DNA of 64,000 nucleotides from Desulforhopalus vacuolatus (GCF_016918505.1 NZ_JAFFPZ010000007.1:99938-163937), one strand, 5' to 3'; counted from the first letter of the stretch, positions 46,368 to 54,753 are shown. Notes: generated by a model from the sequence alone, not told the origin. Numbers and translations: made by a program.

Positions 46368-47011
46368 TAGGAACTCAATGGACGACAAAGAAGCATCGTC
46401 CAGGGTAAAGGACTCCCCACTTCCATTACTTCAAAATAACTGGAGACCAACTTAATAAATTCCTTCTTTGACCAATGCTGAATATGCCCAGGAGTATTTC
46501 CCCACCTGTTTATGTATTTTCCACGAGCAAAATTTAGTGCACACCAAAGTGGTTCTCGAGGAACACTTATTATCAAGTGCTTTCCCACAATACGCTGGAG
46601 TGCTTTCAGTCCTGAGGGAGGGTCTTCCAAATGCTCAAGCACTTCGCAACAAACAATAAGATCAGCATGGTCTTGCGTGGTATTTAAATCATAAATATTA
46701 CGTGATTCGAAGAGCAAGGGGGACATTCCCCTGCTTACGGCATTCTCTTTCGCTATTTCAATAACCTGCTTTGAAAAATCGGAACCTCTTATCTGTAGAC
46801 CTTTTTTATGCCATTGTAAAACCCAGTAACCTTCACCACAGCCTATTTCGTGTATCGATTGAGGTGCTGCTTTTGCGACAAAATTAGATAAAGAAAGCTC
46901 GAATCGAGTCATCATCCATTTGACAAATATATTTTTTGAGCCGTATTTGTCATAAGCATTGCCCACTACGATACCATTCTCTTGTGTACCTCCAGATATT
47001 TTAATGCTCAT
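46367..47011 (-). CDS. Class I SAM-dependent methyltransferase
   Basis: The 214-residue protein shows the SAM motif SIHEIGCGEGYWVLQW (near residue 52), the acidic post-I motif IRGSDFSKQVI and the later DLIVCCEVLEHLEDP. It resembles small-molecule or lipid-linked sugar methyltransferases (UbiE/type-11 style). AAGGATG precedes the ATG at 47011; the frame is open 59 codons upstream without homology. In this locus it may modify a polysaccharide residue or chain end. The 258 bp between it and the next gene hold no supportable gene. Confidence 0.8.
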   Translation of the reverse strand: MSIKISGGTQENGIVVGNAYDKYGSKNIFVKWMMTRFELSLSNFVAKAAPQSIHEIGCGEGYWVLQWHKKGLQIRGSDFSKQVIEIAKENAVSRGMSPLLFESRNIYDLNTTQDHADLIVCCEVLEHLEDPPSGLKALQRIVGKHLIISVPREPLWCALNFARGKYINRWGNTPGHIQHWSKKEFIKLVSSYFEVMEVGSPLPWTMLLCRPLSS

Positions 47012-47269
47012 GTTACATCCTTGAATAAATAAAGATTTGGTTAGTATCTTCAAAAAAAGTGCATAAAAATCAGCTTTAATCCTGCGTTTTAACATGTTTA
47101 TCAAACAGTGTTTTGCCACCAGAAGTAGAATTCTCTCTCTCATTGGCATCAGGAGCGTGCGAAATAAAAGTCTTCTGATAATCACCAATGTATTTATGAA
47201 CGTTTTTAGTTTTCATCTTTTTTTAAGCGATTTATCTAATAAATTTCCTAACATATTACACCATTAAGG

Positions 47270-48202
47270 TTAGTCTTGACGTCGTGTTCTGAAGCGTATG
47301 TCTTCAAGTAATTTTCGATTTGCTGCCTGTAGATCTGCTATAAAGGCAATGAGAAATGTTTGAAAGCCTATACTCAGCAAAAGACCTGCAAGAATCAATG
47401 ATTGGATATGCCCGTTTCCATTACCATTAAAATAGAACCAGAGGAATCTCAGCCCAATAAGAAAACCAGCACTGACAAATACTGCGCCTATAGTTCCAAA
47501 GAAGCGAAAAGGTCGATATATGACGAAAATTCGAATAATCGTGATGACACTGCTCTTGATATAAGACGGAATACTTTTCAATAAACGTGACGGCCGTAAA
47601 TCTGCATTTACTCTTATTGGTACAGAAGTAATTGCCATGTTCTTCTGCCCCGCCTGTATAATGGTTTCTAAAGTATATGTGTAATCGCTGAATACCATCA
47701 AACGCTGGGCTGCAGAACGACTGATAGCACGAAATCCGGAAGGAGCATCAGGGATATCTGTTTTACTTGCCACCCGCACGACCCAGCTCCCAAGCTTTTG
47801 CAGGATTTTTTTTGCAGGTGAAAAATGTCCAATAGTTTCTATTGGCCTTGTTCCCACAACAATCTCGGCATCATGTTCTAGAATCGGCCTTATTAAAGCA
47901 GGAATGTCATTTGCATTGTATTGGTTGTCGGCATCAGTGTTAACTATCACATCGGCTCCCAAACTTAAACAAGTTTCCAGGCCTGTCATAAATCCTCTGG
48001 CCAGTCCCTGGTTTCGTGTATGTTGTATGACATGATCAACGCCGTTTTCGCGGGCCACACGGACTGTCTCATCTGAGCTCCCATCATCGATTATGAGCCA
48101 CTCAACCGTATCGAATCCTGGTACTTCTCTGGGCAGATCTCTAAGTGTAATGGCAAGGGTATTTGCTTCGTTAAAACATGGAATCTGAATAAATAACTTC
48201 AT
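47270..48202 (-). CDS. Polyprenyl-phosphate-type family-2 glycosyltransferase
   Basis: The N-terminal GT-A domain (LFIQIPCFNEANTLAITL, WLIIDDGSSDETVRVA, VIVNTDADNQYNANDIP) is typical of DPM1/ArnC-like enzymes that transfer a sugar to polyprenyl phosphate. Two C-terminal membrane segments (about residues 235-255 and 265-290) follow. It probably makes the lipid-linked sugar used by a GT-C enzyme such as the DUF2142-like protein. The length is 310 residues. Confidence 0.87.
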   Translation of the reverse strand: MKLFIQIPCFNEANTLAITLRDLPREVPGFDTVEWLIIDDGSSDETVRVARENGVDHVIQHTRNQGLARGFMTGLETCLSLGADVIVNTDADNQYNANDIPALIRPILEHDAEIVVGTRPIETIGHFSPAKKILQKLGSWVVRVASKTDIPDAPSGFRAISRSAAQRLMVFSDYTYTLETIIQAGQKNMAITSVPIRVNADLRPSRLLKSIPSYIKSSVITIIRIFVIYRPFRFFGTIGAVFVSAGFLIGLRFLWFYFNGNGNGHIQSLILAGLLLSIGFQTFLIAFIADLQAANRKLLEDIRFRTRRQD

Positions 48203-48320
48203 TTTACGAACCTTTTTTTTAGAAGAATAGGATGATCCTTTCGTATGCCATTGAAAATAATCAGGGTAAGCGTTTAGAACATAGTAGGGGCATTATACCA
48301 TCCGAGGCCATCTGAAAATT

Positions 48321-48344
48321 TCCCCAATATTATTTTATTGGGGA
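48321..48344. terminator. Hairpin between two minus-strand genes
   Basis: TCCCCAATA and TATTGGGGA form a 9-bp stem around TTATTT. It lies about 95 bp beyond the end of the 994-residue gene. T-tracts are weak, so terminator function is uncertain. A second small hairpin TATGGT-TACGTT-ACCATA lies at 48402-48419. Confidence 0.45.
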
Positions 48345-48439
48345 TTACTGGATGAGTACAATCAGTGCAACACCGTGATATCAAAAAGAGGGAGCTGCCG
48401 GTATGGTTACGTTACCATAACCTGACCGGGCATTAAGAA

Positions 48440-51424
48440 TTAGTGATCCTGCCGGGCTGGAGAAGTTTCCTCAGATTCTTGCACATGGAGAGGAATTTCC
48501 CGCAGATAACTTTGTCGATTGTTGAGATAAAAGCTCAACATTTTGTCAAAATGGGCCCCGATGCTGCCGCTGACGAGGAGTCTGCTGATCTTCTGCCACT
48601 GGCTGAGGATCAGCTGGGAGCGGTCGAGGATGGCGCACTCTTCCGGGCTCATCTCGCGGCGGAGCTCATGCAGAGCCCGGACTCCCCGGGGGAGATAGAA
48701 ACGGAAATACATTATATCCAGGGCATTGACAATGAGGTGGCGCAGGTCACGCGGGCTGGCGCGGCACAGTTCCACCTCGCACGACTCGGGATTGTCGAGG
48801 AGGGCGGGCAGGCGAGTGTCCGGCAGCAGCAGTTCAAGGTTGGCATAAAGACTGAATATCTGGTTGAATTTGCTGCGGAAAACGCTCAACGAGGTATTGG
48901 TGTTGCTTCTCCTGTCGGCCAGTCCCTCTATCACTGCGGCGACGCAGTCTGAGGCGAATTTGGAGATGATGGCTGCCCAGCGCTGGAGGATGGCGTCGAT
49001 ACCTGGTACACCGAGGGACCCCAGGAGTGCGGCAACGCCGCCGTTAATCGCTACGGCTACAGGGATGGAGAGTATGGAGCGGAAGATGTTGCCAGCGGCG
49101 GCGATGGTGGGCAGGCCGCGGATGATATTGTGGCTGGAGATGTAGATTCCGTTGGCCACGCCCATGACCGCGTAGAGCAGCAAGGGATTCGTGGTGGTGT
49201 TGACGCCCATGCCGTGGTCGAGGAATACGGTTTTTACCAGCCAGTCAAGCAGAGGAACAGAGAAACCGGTGAAGAGGAGGGAGTCGGAGATGCGGCTCCA
49301 GCTGATGAAGGAGTTCCACGGCAACAGCGGGGAGCGGCGCAGTCCGCCACCGCCCAGCACCGACTGGATGATATTGCGCAGGCCGGTGATGGTGAACCAG
49401 AGGGGCGCGCCGAACCAGGCGAGCAGCCACCAGTCTTTGGTGAGCATAAAGGTAAGCATGGCCGGGATGAAGCCAATGGTTATTTTCAACACATTCTTCA
49501 GGTGGCTGTTAAGGTAGCGGTACCACGGTGCAGGGTGGTCATGCTCGGCACCGATTCCCCCCAGCGTGGTGATGTTGCCGTTGCCGGCAAAGTTGAGGCG
49601 AATCTCAGTGAGGCTCCAGTCCGTCCAGCTTTTATCCTTCTGTCCTTTCTGTCTGGCGATTGTATGTTGATTGCGGATGAGGGTGGCGCGGGCCGGGGTG
49701 AGGCTGCGCTTTCCTTCTCGGCATTCACGGCGCACCTCGCGCTGTACCCTGTGGGGCAGGGTGTCGATCACCACCAGGCCCATCCCGCGAAAGTAGTCGG
49801 CGGCGCGTCCGGTAGAGCTGGAGCCGATACGTGAACCAAGGAGATGCCCGCTGTAGAAGTTGCGAAATTTTTGCAGGTTGTGGAGGATGGCGAGGAGATC
49901 AAGACTGCGCTGCTTCATCGCGAGCAGCTCCTCCTGGCCGGTTTTGGTGGCAACAACCTCCTGTTCTTTCTTGTGGAGACTGACGGTGTAGTCGTCGATA
50001 ATATCTCGCACTACCTGTTTAAGAGCGATAGCGTTGTCACGGGAGAGGGCGCGCTGCAGGTTGCCCGCGAGGGTGAAGAAGTGACGCAGGCAACGCTCGC
50101 TGGCTTCGTCGTTCAGCTCTCTGGAGCAGGCCCCTGGGCGGTTCGCAGAAAACTGACCGTAGTTTTTCAGGTTCCAGGCTTCGATGTGGGTGATGCCGCC
50201 ACCGCTGAGGTAGAGGAGCTCGAGCATATCCTGCGGGCTGAGGTTGGCGAGGTTGAGGGTGAATCCCGAGGTGGGCTGCAGGTGGCGCAGACGGGCCAGC
50301 AGACCAGGCAGGGTGGTCCGGAGCAGGGCGGGACGGCTGGCGTCGGAATTGTGGGGATCACCGGGATCAGGGAGTTGCGGATTGCATTTTGGCAGCAGAC
50401 AACTGTCGATTATTTTCTGCAGGGAGATATCGCAGTCGGGCGGCAGGGTAGCGCGGATGAAGCTGGCAAGGTGGATCAGACTTGGCTGGCCGGGGCCGAC
50501 AAATTTAAGGAACTCAGTGCGATCACAGGGGGGGATTTCACAGCCAGCCTGTTTGCCGAGCTCGTGGCGGTGGGTGTCGTTGAAGGTGTCGAGGACAGCA
50601 AAAACATATTTTTCTTTCCAGCGAACGACTTCGCTGCCGTCTTCCAGCAGTTGCCGTACGGCCTTGTTCTGCAGGAAGCGGAGGACGACGTTTTTATCCT
50701 CAAAGCCACGGGGTTCCCACGTAATACGGGCGTATCGGTCACGAAAGGGCACGGCGAATTCTATTGCTACCTGGATCTCCATATCGAGAATTCTACCCGC
50801 AGTGAGCAACTCTTCAATCACCGCCGGAGCAAGGGTATTGTAATAGACGACAGTGAGCTGGCGGATTCCTTTCAGGGAAGCATCAAGGAGAAGTTGTGAA
50901 GGGTTTTTTCGTCCCTTGGAGCTGGCGTCGTGGACGTGGTGATCGAAGGCGTACTGGTTCCACTCCTCCGGCATCTCAAGGAGGTGGCGACGGATAAGTT
51001 CTTTGCGGATGAGGCGGGGTTTGCCGGTGGTTGCGAGACGAAAATCGTGAGCGAGGCGCAGGAGGGTGGTGGTGTCGGTTCCGCCTGACCGCATGCGGGC
51101 CACAATCTCTTTCATGATCTGGATGAGCACACGGGCGGTGTTGTGGCGGTTGAGACCGCCGGTAAGCAGTACTTCGTCGCGCAGGGAACGCAGAGCGGCG
51201 ATGCGTTCCTCAGCGCCTCCGGAGGAGAAGGATTCTGAGAGCCGGGCGGTGGCTCCGGCCATGCGCAGACCACGGCTGGCGGCAAGTTCCTTGATGCCGC
51301 GCGGGTGCAGGCTGCGGCTGAGAAGGGGGTCAAGGGAGGCGGTGTCCCCTTTGAGAACATCACTGACCAGTTCGAGGAGCTGTTCATCTTCGCGGTCAAA
51401 AAAGAGTTTCGAAAAAATTGTCAT
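48440..51424 (-). CDS. Large membrane protein of unknown function with decayed PHP-like segment
   Basis: The protein of 994 residues has no family name I recognise. Residues about 159-230 read like a PHP metal-hydrolase start: FDHHVHDASSKGRKNP, then LLDASLKGIRQLTVVYYNT and MEIQVAIEF. This keeps the D-x-H-x-H motif, but the usual DHD becomes YYN, so metal binding is probably altered. Residues about 640-840 contain several membrane segments (ITIGFIPAMLTFMLTKDWWL, ISIPVA-type helices, VAINGGVAALLGSLGV). The C-terminal 150 residues are soluble. The coding sequence is GC-rich and intact. It lies between the polysaccharide locus and a PlsC-like gene, suggesting an envelope role, but that is inference. 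Confidence 0.85.
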   Translation of the reverse strand: MTIFSKLFFDREDEQLLELVSDVLKGDTASLDPLLSRSLHPRGIKELAASRGLRMAGATARLSESFSSGGAEERIAALRSLRDEVLLTGGLNRHNTARVLIQIMKEIVARMRSGGTDTTTLLRLAHDFRLATTGKPRLIRKELIRRHLLEMPEEWNQYAFDHHVHDASSKGRKNPSQLLLDASLKGIRQLTVVYYNTLAPAVIEELLTAGRILDMEIQVAIEFAVPFRDRYARITWEPRGFEDKNVVLRFLQNKAVRQLLEDGSEVVRWKEKYVFAVLDTFNDTHRHELGKQAGCEIPPCDRTEFLKFVGPGQPSLIHLASFIRATLPPDCDISLQKIIDSCLLPKCNPQLPDPGDPHNSDASRPALLRTTLPGLLARLRHLQPTSGFTLNLANLSPQDMLELLYLSGGGITHIEAWNLKNYGQFSANRPGACSRELNDEASERCLRHFFTLAGNLQRALSRDNAIALKQVVRDIIDDYTVSLHKKEQEVVATKTGQEELLAMKQRSLDLLAILHNLQKFRNFYSGHLLGSRIGSSSTGRAADYFRGMGLVVIDTLPHRVQREVRRECREGKRSLTPARATLIRNQHTIARQKGQKDKSWTDWSLTEIRLNFAGNGNITTLGGIGAEHDHPAPWYRYLNSHLKNVLKITIGFIPAMLTFMLTKDWWLLAWFGAPLWFTITGLRNIIQSVLGGGGLRRSPLLPWNSFISWSRISDSLLFTGFSVPLLDWLVKTVFLDHGMGVNTTTNPLLLYAVMGVANGIYISSHNIIRGLPTIAAAGNIFRSILSIPVAVAINGGVAALLGSLGVPGIDAILQRWAAIISKFASDCVAAVIEGLADRRSNTNTSLSVFRSKFNQIFSLYANLELLLPDTRLPALLDNPESCEVELCRASPRDLRHLIVNALDIMYFRFYLPRGVRALHELRREMSPEECAILDRSQLILSQWQKISRLLVSGSIGAHFDKMLSFYLNNRQSYLREIPLHVQESEETSPARQDH

Positions 51425-51567
51425 GGCTTATTTTATATGAGGAGCGAAGGGTTTGTCAAAGGATATCGGCTGTGTTATCCTGCCTCAGATAATCCTAATG
51501 TTTCCGGTGACTCAGGGGGTTCCGGTGTCTTAAATCGAAGCACTGATAAAGCAGGAGTTTAACAATT

Positions 51568-52341
51568 ATGCTGAACATTCAAGATGGCAGATATGTCAGT
51601 CCTGATCTGCGGCGCAGCGGGATCGCGATGCTGATTCCTTCCCTTGTTTTTTATGTTAATTTCCTGTGGCTGGTGTTGCGTTCGGGTTTTATTGCCTGGC
51701 GCGGCCGTTATGACGACAAGATGTGGGAGGAGAGCAGTCGTTCGGTGATTAGAATGCTGGAAGCAATCGGTGTGAAGATAGAGGTGGAAGGCTTTGAAAA
51801 TATTGAAAAGGTAAAGGGACCGGTGATCTTCATCGGCAATCACATGAGCATGATGGAGACGCTGGTGCTGCCGTCGCTGATCCGTCCCTTTAAGCCGGTG
51901 ACCTTTGTCATCAAGGAGTCGCTGCTGCACTACCCGGTGTTTAAATATATAATGGCGTCGCGCAATCCGATTGCGGTAAGCCGCACCAGTCCGCGCCAGG
52001 ATCTCAAGACAGTCCTCACTGAAGGCTGTGCGCGGCTGGAGAATGGAATTTCAGTGATCGTCTTTCCACAGACAACGCGGGCGTTGCAGTTCAAGCCGGA
52101 GCAGATGAGTTCCATCGGGGTGAAGCTGGCGCAGAAGGCAAAGGCTGCGGTAATCCCGGTGGCACTGAAGACTGATGCATGGCAAAACGGGACGTTGCTG
52201 AAAGATTTCGGGCGGATAACCCGGCGAAAGAAGACCCGCTTCGCATTTGGTCAGCCGATAACTGTGGAAGGAAAGGGAACCACAGAGCAGGAGTTAATCA
52301 ATACATTTATCGCCAGCAAATTGAAAGAGTGGGAGGACTGA
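51568..52341 (+). CDS. Lysophospholipid acyltransferase (PlsC-like), variant motif
   Basis: This 257-residue protein has the acyltransferase fold with an N-terminal membrane segment (IPSLVFYVNFLWLVLRSGF). The catalytic H-x4-D motif reads GNHMSMMETL, so the aspartate is replaced by glutamate. The second motif EGTR reads VFPQTTRALQF. SRNPIAVSRTSPRQDLK and VIPVALKTDAWQNG are further conserved blocks. It probably acylates lysophosphatidic acid or another glycerol lipid at the inner membrane, with the altered motif as a subfamily trait. The stop codon lies inside an inverted repeat shared with the convergent gene at 52365. Confidence 0.82.
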   Translation: MLNIQDGRYVSPDLRRSGIAMLIPSLVFYVNFLWLVLRSGFIAWRGRYDDKMWEESSRSVIRMLEAIGVKIEVEGFENIEKVKGPVIFIGNHMSMMETLVLPSLIRPFKPVTFVIKESLLHYPVFKYIMASRNPIAVSRTSPRQDLKTVLTEGCARLENGISVIVFPQTTRALQFKPEQMSSIGVKLAQKAKAAVIPVALKTDAWQNGTLLKDFGRITRRKKTRFAFGQPITVEGKGTTEQELINTFIASKLKEWED

Positions 52342-52380
52342 GACGAGGGCTCAGTCCTCAGTCCTCAGTCCTCGTCTTCG
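52333..52380. terminator. Inverted repeat with CAGTCCT heptamers holding the stop codons of two convergent genes
   Basis: GAGGACTGAG (52333-52342) pairs with CTCAGTCCTC (52350-52359). The right arm is repeated (three CAGTCCT units to about 52372), and an outer pair GACGAGG / CCTCGTC is also possible. Both the plus-strand stop (TGA at 52339) and the minus-strand stop lie inside it. It may work as a bidirectional terminator. Confidence 0.5.
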
Positions 52381-52706
52381 TCATCATCGAGGAAAATTTC
52401 TTTCTCGTCACTGTCGTCGTCGGAGGTCTTCTGCTCCTCGTTCTCAGTGGCAGAAGCGTTTTCTTCTTCTTCCGCTGCTTCCTCTTCCTGCTGTTGCTGG
52501 CGAACGGCTTTGGGGATCTTGGATTCCGGGAGAATCATCTCGGTGATTTTGATGATTTCGTCTTTCAGATCAGGATCCTGCTGACAGACGGGGCAACTTT
52601 CAGAGTGCAGTACCATAAAGGTGATCATGCGGGCGGGAGCCATGGTTTCATCTTTGACGCTGAGGTACCACTTTTTGGTGAGATTCAGAAGACGTTTGCA
52701 CTGCAT
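52365..52706 (-). CDS. Small CxxC protein with acidic C-terminal tail
   Basis: The 113-residue protein begins MQCKRLLNLTKKWYLSVKDE, has a C-x2-C pair in SESCPVCQQDPDLKDE, and ends in about 45 residues dominated by Glu and Asp (DDDSDEKEIFLDDDEDED). The acidic tail suggests binding to a basic partner or metal; no family name is recognised. The start at 52706 follows AGGA at a long spacing; a TTG at 52712 is also possible. The last codons lie in the repeat-containing hairpin at 52333-52380. Confidence 0.65.
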   Translation of the reverse strand: MQCKRLLNLTKKWYLSVKDETMAPARMITFMVLHSESCPVCQQDPDLKDEIIKITEMILPESKIPKAVRQQQQEEEAAEEEENASATENEEQKTSDDDSDEKEIFLDDDEDED

Positions 52707-52813
52707 TGTCAAATTTTTCCTGTGTAAAATGAGAGAAGGTGCTGAGTCGGCGCCTACTATAATAATAAAAAAAAAAAGTTGTTTTTAACTGAATGTGCGG
52801 AAATTTCCGCCGG

Positions 52814-53005
52814 TCAGGGTGAGGATGTAGAGCGTAAACGCCAAAGATCTTCAACGTATTCCTTATTTTTCTGGTGTTTGCTGTTCTTCTCTGCACTGAC
52901 GAATACTACTGATTGGTCCAGCGCCGCAACTGTCAGCGAAAGAAGAAGGGGGAGCACAAAGTGTTTTCCCATAAAGGTACTTTGAATAAACACTCTTTTG
53001 TCCAT
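52814..53005 (-). CDS. Possible small secreted protein
   Basis: A 63-codon frame reads MDKRVFIQSTFMGKHFVLPL then LLSLTVAALDQSVVFVSAEK, which looks like a signal peptide with cleavage after VSA, followed by a short charged tail. There is no good ribosome-binding site and no homology I recognise. It may be chance. Confidence 0.25.
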   Translation of the reverse strand: MDKRVFIQSTFMGKHFVLPLLLSLTVAALDQSVVFVSAEKNSKHQKNKEYVEDLWRLRSTSSP

Positions 53006-53120
53006 ATTCTTCGTTACAGTAAAAAAATTATCCCTGGAGGTAAGCGCCAGACTTTGATATCAAGGTTCTGGGCGAGCAAATTCCCTCCTGTGCCCTGGAT
53101 ATGAACGAATACAGGCTGTT

Positions 53121-53351
53121 TCAAGGTACCCATAATCTTTTCTTGATATCGCCTGCCTCAAAATCGGTACAGACTTTCGCAAAGATGCTGCATAAATCCT
53201 CGATAATTTTATCCGTGAATACACCGCGACAATATTTCGTCGCGAAGACCAAATGAACATGCATTCTAAAAACACACTGCCTGCCACGTCGAATATCGTT
53301 GTTATTTTTTATCAACCAAATATAATATAATTGTGAAACCTCTTCAAGCAT
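53121..53351 (-). pseudogene. IS200/IS605 TnpA transposase, N-terminal relic
   Basis: The frame contains RRGRQCVFRMHVHLVFATKY then CRGVFTDKIIEDL and IFAKVCTDFEA, the start of IS200-like TnpA (HLVFVTKYRR...VCADFEAE). It then runs into a stop and lacks both the DHVHLL HUH motif and the catalytic tyrosine, so it is inactive. The orientation, opposite to the right-end remnant at 53548, fits an IS605 with divergent tnpA and tnpB from which tnpB has been lost. Confidence 0.75.
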
Positions 53352-53547
53352 TCAAATTCCAGAGTAAACCAAACGGTGAGCGGCCTTGAGATATGCGCCG
53401 TATTCGTGTTGATATGTCTGGAAGAAGGCGTTACCCTTGCAAAAAACCAATCATACTGCAGGTAAAAAATTCATCAATCATTTTACGATGTACACTCAGG
53501 CTCCCTGAGTGGAAAAAAGTACGTAACAAAGTTGTATCGGCAGGTTA

Positions 53548-53632
53548 TACCCGGTCAACCTGTGAAGTGACTGACGCAGGAAACGTGTGGACGCCGCAGG
53601 AATCCCTGGCCTTCAGGTCGGGGAGGATGTCA
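53548..53632 (+). repeat. IS200/IS605-type right end / omega-RNA-scaffold remnant
   Basis: ATACCCGGTCAACCTGTGAA, then GTGACTGACGCAGGAAACGT, and the terminal hairpin CCCTGGCCT-TC-AGGTCGGGG followed by AGGATGTCAA match the 3' part of IS605-family right ends, which double as the scaffold of TnpB guide RNA. No tnpB remains between here and the tnpA relic. It ends 32 bp before tRNA-Sec. Confidence 0.6.
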
Positions 53633-53664
53633 AGGCCAGAAGTTATTTTTTTGATTGTTCTTTC

Positions 53665-53762
53665 GGAGGCGGACAGGGCACTGGTGGCTCTCCCGGACTT
53701 CAAATCCGGTGTGGCGGACTGATACTCCGTCAGGTGGGTTCGATTCCCATGCGCCTCCGCCA
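53665..53762 (+). tRNA. selC: tRNA-Sec (TCA), selenocysteine
   Basis: The 98-nt sequence starts GGAGGCGG and ends CGCCTCC-G-CCA, with anticodon arm CCGGACTTCAAATCCGG (anticodon TCA), a long variable arm GCGGACTGATACTCCGTC and a T arm GGTGGGTTCGATTCCCATGC. The extended acceptor, long extra arm and G discriminator match bacterial tRNA-Sec. The CCA is encoded. A T8 run follows at 53764, likely the terminator. It implies selenoproteins in this genome. Confidence 0.93.
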
Positions 53763-53951
53763 GTTTTTTTTGCGTCCCTCCTTTTCCATGGTTTGTTTGT
53801 GCCTGCAATGTCTTAACAGCGTACCTGGATGCTCTTTCCGTAAAATACGTGTTCAGGCAGTGCCCCCCAGAAAATTCACCATGAGAGCTGAACGCAGCTG
53901 CATTCTCGATACATCCCCAGGGAAAAATGTATGGTTTCCATGTCGTTTTAT

Positions 53952-54002
53952 CAACCGGAAACGGGTAATTCGGACTTCAAATCTGGTGCCGCTTCCGGGT
54001 TG
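53952..54002 (+). ncRNA. tRNA-Sec-like fragment forming a stacked hairpin
   Basis: CGGACTTCAAATCTGGTG (53971-53988) matches the tRNA-Sec anticodon arm at 17 of 18 positions, including the TCA anticodon. It is flanked by CAACCGGAAACGG and CCGCTTCCGGGTTG, which pair with each other almost completely, giving an outer stem capped by an anticodon-like hairpin. D and T arms are absent. It ends 28 bp before the start codon at 54031. It may be a recombination scar of an element that used selC, or a structured leader. Confidence 0.35.
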
Positions 54003-54030
54003 AGCTGTAAAACCATCAACAATTTTTCCC

Positions 54031-54753
54031 ATGAAAATCACTCTCATCATCCCTTGTTATAACGAGGCCAAACGTCTCGACAGGAAAGCCTGTCTGTCCT
54101 ACACGGCACAACCTGATGCTGCGGAACTCCTGCTGGTCAACGACGGCAGCAGCGATAAGACGGCCGCGCTGCTCGCCGAACTGTCGAAAAATGAAGGCAT
54201 CTCTTTTCTTGATCTGCCACAGAACAGGGGGAAGGCGGAGGCGGTGCGGCAGGGGGTATTGCATGCTCTGCATGGAGATTGTGAGGCCGTTGGTTTCTGG
54301 GATGCCGATTTTGCTACACCTCTCAAGGAAGTGCGGCGTTTTCAGCTCTTTCTTGCTGCGGAGGAGTGGCAGCTGGTCACCGGCGCACGGATAAAGCGGC
54401 TCGGGGCGAAGATTGAGCGGCACTGGTATCGAAATTACGTCGGGCGGATTATTGCCACCCTTATTTCCTGTATGTTACGTTTGCCTGCCTATGACACCCA
54501 GTGCGGTGCCAAGCTGTTCAGGCGAGATCTGGCGAAGAGGCTTTTTGCCGAGCCGTTTGTCTCCACCTGGCTGTTTGATGTTGAACTGCTGGCCCGCGCG
54601 GTCCACTTTTATGGGCATGAGGCGGTGAAGAAAATGGTGTACGAACTGCCACTTGAGTGCTGGGAGGATGTGAGCGGCTCCAGTGTGAGCTTCCTCTTTA
54701 TCTTTAAAATTCCCGGTGAGCTGTGGAAAATTCACAGGCGCTGGCTGCGTTGA
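54031..54753 (+). CDS. Family-2 glycosyltransferase, dolichyl-phosphate-glucose-synthase type
   Basis: This 240-residue protein has a GT-A core: ITLIIPCYNEAKRLDRKA, LLLVNDGSSDKTAALL, PQNRGKAEAVRQGVLHAL, and the metal motif FWDADFATPL. YDTQCGAKLFRRDLAKRLF and WLFDVELLARA are typical of the ALG5/DPG subfamily. It lacks C-terminal membrane helices. It probably transfers glucose or a related sugar to a polyprenyl phosphate. It is some distance from the main polysaccharide locus and downstream of tRNA-Sec. Confidence 0.87.
   Translation: MKITLIIPCYNEAKRLDRKACLSYTAQPDAAELLLVNDGSSDKTAALLAELSKNEGISFLDLPQNRGKAEAVRQGVLHALHGDCEAVGFWDADFATPLKEVRRFQLFLAAEEWQLVTGARIKRLGAKIERHWYRNYVGRIIATLISCMLRLPAYDTQCGAKLFRRDLAKRLFAEPFVSTWLFDVELLARAVHFYGHEAVKKMVYELPLECWEDVSGSSVSFLFIFKIPGELWKIHRRWLR

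Noticed and set aside
53587..54003. 138-codon frame across the IS605 right end and tRNA-Sec
   Set aside because: It reads through a tRNA gene and structured DNA; no protein homology is visible.
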